Source: a virus | Length of the DNA stretch: 64,000 bases | Virus record (IMG/VR): IMGVR_UViG_3300042691_042003 | Location: 1 to 64,000 of that record | Reading direction: 5' to 3' (one strand) | Shown here: in pieces, positions 61,578 to 64,000 of the stretch | Position numbering within the stretch: the stretch's first letter is position 1 | Layout: each line of letters starts with the position of its first letter | Translations under genes and position numbers: made by a program | Notes under the pieces: model-generated | The model's input: only the letters and a program-made list of their open reading frames with translations | What the model was told of the DNA's origin: nothing | The model's database searches: none

Positions 61578-63351
61578 AAAACATTACGGAGAACAATTTG
61601 GTTGGGAATTAGGAGTAGATTATCCGATCTGGGGTAACACTGAAATTTATGTTAAAACTATTAGCAAAGGTTATCTTCTTCCAGGAGAAACACCAAAAGA
61701 TGCTTATTGGAGAGTTTCTTCTACTGTTGCAAAGCGTTTAAGTAAACCTGAATTAGCTTCTAAATTTTTCGATTATATTTGGAAAGGATGGCTTAATTTA
61801 GCTACTCCAGTTCTTTCAAATACAGGAACCGAAAGAGGTCTCCCTATTTCATGTTTTGGTATTGATGTTGCTGATTCTATTAATGATATCGGTAAGAAAA
61901 ATTTAGAAATGATGCTTCTTGCTAAGCATGGTGGAGGTGTAGGAATTGGAATAAATCAGATCAGATCTGCAGGATCTCCTATTAAAGGAAATGGTACATC
62001 AGATGGAGTAGTTCCTTTTTGTAAAATTTACGATTCAACAATTCTTGCAACTAGTCAAGGTTCAGTAAGAAGAGGTGCCGCTTCTGTTAATATTGATATC
62101 GAACATGGAGATTTTTGGGAATGGTTAGAAATTCGTGAACCAAAAGGTGATGTTAATAGACAATCTTTAAATCTTCATCAATGTGTTGTAGTTTCTGATT
62201 CATTTATGCAAAAAGTTGAAGCAGGTGATAAAGAAGCTAGAGCAAGATGGACAGCCGTTCTTCGTAAACGTAGAACAACTGGAGAACCTTATATTATGTT
62301 TAAAGGAAATGTAAATAGAAATAATCCAGAACCTTATAAGAATTCAGGATTAAAAGTTTACATGACTAATATTTGTTCAGAAATTACTCTACATACTGAC
62401 GAATCTCATTCTTTTGTTTGTTGTCTTTCTTCTATTAATCTAGCTAAGTATGATGAATGGAAAGACACAGATCTTATCTATACTTCTACTTGGTTTTTAG
62501 ATGGTGTAATGGAAGAATTTATTCAGAAAGCAAAATATATGAGTGGTTTTGGTAATTCTGTTAGATCTGCTGAAAAAGGAAGAGCTTTAGGTTTAGGAGT
62601 TCTAGGTTGGCATACTTATCTTCAAGAAAATGGAATTCCTTTTGAAGGACTTCTTGCTCAATATGAAACTCGTAAAATCTTTTCACAAATTAAGCTAGAA
62701 TGTGAAAGGGCAAGTAGAGATATGGCAAGAGAATATGGTGAACCTCTTTGGTGTGTAGGAACCGGAATGAGAAATACACATACTCGAGCAATTGCACCTA
62801 CAGTCTCTAATTCAAAGCTTTCAGGTAATATTTCACCTGGAATCGAACCTTGGGCAGCTAATGTATTTACTGAACAAACTGCAAAAGGAACTTTTATCCG
62901 TAAAAATCCTACTTTGAAGAAATATCTTAAGAAAATGAAAATGGATAATGAAACTGTTTGGAATCAAATTCTTTCCGATGGAGGTTCTGTTCAAGGATTA
63001 GATTTTCTAGATAAATGGTTCTTTGTAGACGGTAAGCTAATTGAAATTATTGATGATTCTGTTAATTTCGATGATAAAATTCCTTTTAAAGAAGTTTTCA
63101 AAACATTCAAAGAAATTAATCAATTAGACCTTGTAAAACAAGCAGGATTAAGGCAACAATATGTAGATCAATCAGTTTCACTTAATTTAGCCTTTCCTAC
63201 AGAAGCTTCTCCTAAATTTATAAACCAAGTTCATATGGAAGCATATAAACAAGGAATTAAAACACTTTATTACATGAGAACTGAATCTGTTCTTCGAGGC
63301 GATATTGCTCAAAAAGCTCTCGATCCGGATTGTCTTTCATGTGATGGCTAA
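61567..63351 (+). CDS. nrdA: Ribonucleotide reductase class I, large subunit
   Basis: 594 residues, shorter than E. coli NrdA (761) because the N-terminal ATP-cone is missing, so dATP inhibition is probably absent. Active-site residues: Cys96 (PISCFG), Asn268-x-Cys270-x-Glu272 (NICSEIT), Cys285/286 (FVCCLSS), the Tyr568-Tyr569 radical pair (LYYMRTE) and the C-terminal redox pair Cys589-x2-Cys592. Reduces NDPs to dNDPs with NrdB. Loss of the cone is common in phage and small class I enzymes. Confidence 0.95.
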   Translation: MENKKHYGEQFGWELGVDYPIWGNTEIYVKTISKGYLLPGETPKDAYWRVSSTVAKRLSKPELASKFFDYIWKGWLNLATPVLSNTGTERGLPISCFGIDVADSINDIGKKNLEMMLLAKHGGGVGIGINQIRSAGSPIKGNGTSDGVVPFCKIYDSTILATSQGSVRRGAASVNIDIEHGDFWEWLEIREPKGDVNRQSLNLHQCVVVSDSFMQKVEAGDKEARARWTAVLRKRRTTGEPYIMFKGNVNRNNPEPYKNSGLKVYMTNICSEITLHTDESHSFVCCLSSINLAKYDEWKDTDLIYTSTWFLDGVMEEFIQKAKYMSGFGNSVRSAEKGRALGLGVLGWHTYLQENGIPFEGLLAQYETRKIFSQIKLECERASRDMAREYGEPLWCVGTGMRNTHTRAIAPTVSNSKLSGNISPGIEPWAANVFTEQTAKGTFIRKNPTLKKYLKKMKMDNETVWNQILSDGGSVQGLDFLDKWFFVDGKLIEIIDDSVNFDDKIPFKEVFKTFKEINQLDLVKQAGLRQQYVDQSVSLNLAFPTEASPKFINQVHMEAYKQGIKTLYYMRTESVLRGDIAQKALDPDCLSCDG

Positions 63352-63401
63352 GATATCCTTTCGCCGTATACGAAGGTATAAAAAATGTTAATAATTTTTT
63401 A

Positions 63402-63430
63402 CCCGAGATTTTTTTATCTCGGGTTTTTTT
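63402..63430 (+). terminator. Strong rho-independent terminator after nrdA
   Basis: CCCGAGAT, loop of about six T, ATCTCGGG, followed by seven T. Perfect 8-bp stem. It ends the dUTPase-polymerase-reductase transcript. Confidence 0.9.
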
Positions 63431-63449
63431 ATTATATTAGCTTATCAAA

Positions 63450-63457
63450 CATATAAT
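63450..63457 (+). promoter_or_regulatory. CATATAAT motif, candidate promoter after the terminator
   Basis: CATATAATATATATG: the octamer starts 20 bases after the terminator and 12 bases before the ATG at 63462. A terminator followed by this octamer is the clearest case for a promoter role. Confidence 0.5.
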
Positions 63458-63461
63458 ATAT

Positions 63462-63866
63462 ATGACTACAAACGAAAAATATGCAATGAATCGTACCATT
63501 GGTATATTCATGGGAGGTGAAATTATCGGTACAGAATCTTATGATAGAGGAGGATCCGAACTTGTTATTGAAAGATGGAAAGTTCCTCAAGGAATTGCTG
63601 CTTATGATGATAGTGCAAAAATAGGATATTTTCATTATGATCTTCATTGGGATCGTTTAATGTCGGTTATAGAAAAAATTGAAGAAATGGGACATTCAGT
63701 TATAATTTCTAGAACCACATGTAAAATTGTAGAAGATTTTAAAATCTATCCTATAATTGATAAGACTTCCGATGAGAAAATAGATGCTGTTTATTTAGCA
63801 ATCTGTGAATTTGTTAAGAAACATAACCATGAGCAATTTTTAGAAGATTTAAAAAATGAAAAATAG
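63462..63866 (+). CDS. Small hypothetical protein, phage ABA-sandwich-like
   Basis: 134 residues. The second half has FHYDLHWDRLMSVIEKIEEM followed by GHSVII, then KIDAVYLAICEFVKKHN: a strand, two helices and an alternating sequence that resemble the small 'phage ABA sandwich' proteins found in many Bacteroidota phages. Function unknown. First gene after the strong terminator. It overlaps the next start by 11 bases. Confidence 0.65.
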   Translation: MTTNEKYAMNRTIGIFMGGEIIGTESYDRGGSELVIERWKVPQGIAAYDDSAKIGYFHYDLHWDRLMSVIEKIEEMGHSVIISRTTCKIVEDFKIYPIIDKTSDEKIDAVYLAICEFVKKHNHEQFLEDLKNEK

Positions 63867-64000
63867 AATAACTCTTTCTGATATAATTCTAATGGATCGA
63901 AAAATCCGTAGAGATATTGAAATAGAAGCAGGAATGAATCGATCTTCCCTTCGAATTCATCGTTCTAAGAAAACTTATACAAGGAAAAACAAACATAAAT
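63856..64000 (+). CDS. Small basic protein, 3' end outside window
   Basis: The ATG at 63856 lies inside the end of the previous gene and opens a frame that runs to the window edge (48 codons). The visible part is MKNRITLSDIILMDRKIRRD followed by an Arg/Lys/His-rich end with RSKKTYTRKNKHK. Strongly basic; RNA/DNA binding is possible. The stop codon is outside, so length and family are unknown. Confidence 0.5.
   Translation, partial: MKNRITLSDIILMDRKIRRDIEIEAGMNRSSLRIHRSKKTYTRKNKHK

Noticed and set aside
63352-63401. A second hairpin (CCTTTCG...CGAAGG) between nrdA and the terminator
   Set aside because: Imperfect pairing with a bulge and no further support; the perfect hairpin at 63402-63430 explains termination.
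49780-63461. tRNA genes in the gaps
   Set aside because: No cloverleaf with T-arm GTTC was seen in any of the short gaps.

Overview
The window is a piece of a large tailed-phage genome with a contractile, T4-type tail. Every gene I can support lies on the + strand, genes are packed with overlaps of 1 to 35 bases or gaps of a few bases, and base composition is strongly AT-rich with A/T-ending codons. Recognisable T4-type parts are baseplate proteins like gp53, gp5, gp25 and gp6, and the replication/recombination set gp32 (SSB), gp61 (primase), UvsY, UvsW and gp43 (DNA polymerase), plus ribonucleotide reductase and dUTPase. Start codons are almost never preceded by a Shine-Dalgarno sequence; they follow A-rich stretches such as TAAAAT or AAAAAA. 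With the AT bias, this points to a host in the Bacteroidota. That host call is an inference.

Layout. 1-9614: the 3' part of a giant collagen-like fibre gene. 9645-11989: five small overlapping genes of unknown function. 12013-18816: tail tube/baseplate hub block (tube-like protein, gp53-like LysM protein, gp27/gpD-like hub, a protein ending in ten 19-residue repeats, gp5-like spike, a small companion). 18874-20037: a protein made of four S1 RNA-binding domains. 20070-24391: pentapeptide-like protein, a neck/connector-like protein, gp25, gp6. 24391-43713: very large virion proteins (wedge, PKD/Fn3-like, coiled-coil and fibre proteins). 43715-47258: membrane-anchored coiled-coil protein, coiled-coil virion protein, tube-like protein. 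47255-47854: RuvC-like resolvase. 47981-49779: small genes whose products start with a T4-type capsid-targeting peptide. 49846-55510: gp32, gp61, UvsY, UvsW and a ligase-like protein with altered catalytic residues. 55534-58053: more capsid-targeted small genes. 58103-63351: membrane protein, dUTPase, zinc-ribbon protein, the N-terminal half of DNA polymerase, NrdB, a tiny lipoprotein and NrdA, closed by a strong terminator. 63462-64000: two small genes, the last cut by the window edge.

How it works together. The first three quarters build the baseplate and the host-binding fibres. The last quarter makes DNA precursors and copies and recombines the genome. Between and within these lie eight small genes with the same N-terminal signature (M-K-x..-F-x-E-F-[LI]-x-E), which matches the cleavable signal of T4 internal head proteins. 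They are probably packed in the capsid and injected with the DNA. This cargo cluster, the split DNA polymerase, the S1-domain protein and the inactive-looking nucleotidyltransferase are the observations I find most worth following up. Major capsid, terminase, portal, sheath and the C-terminal half of the polymerase are not in this window.
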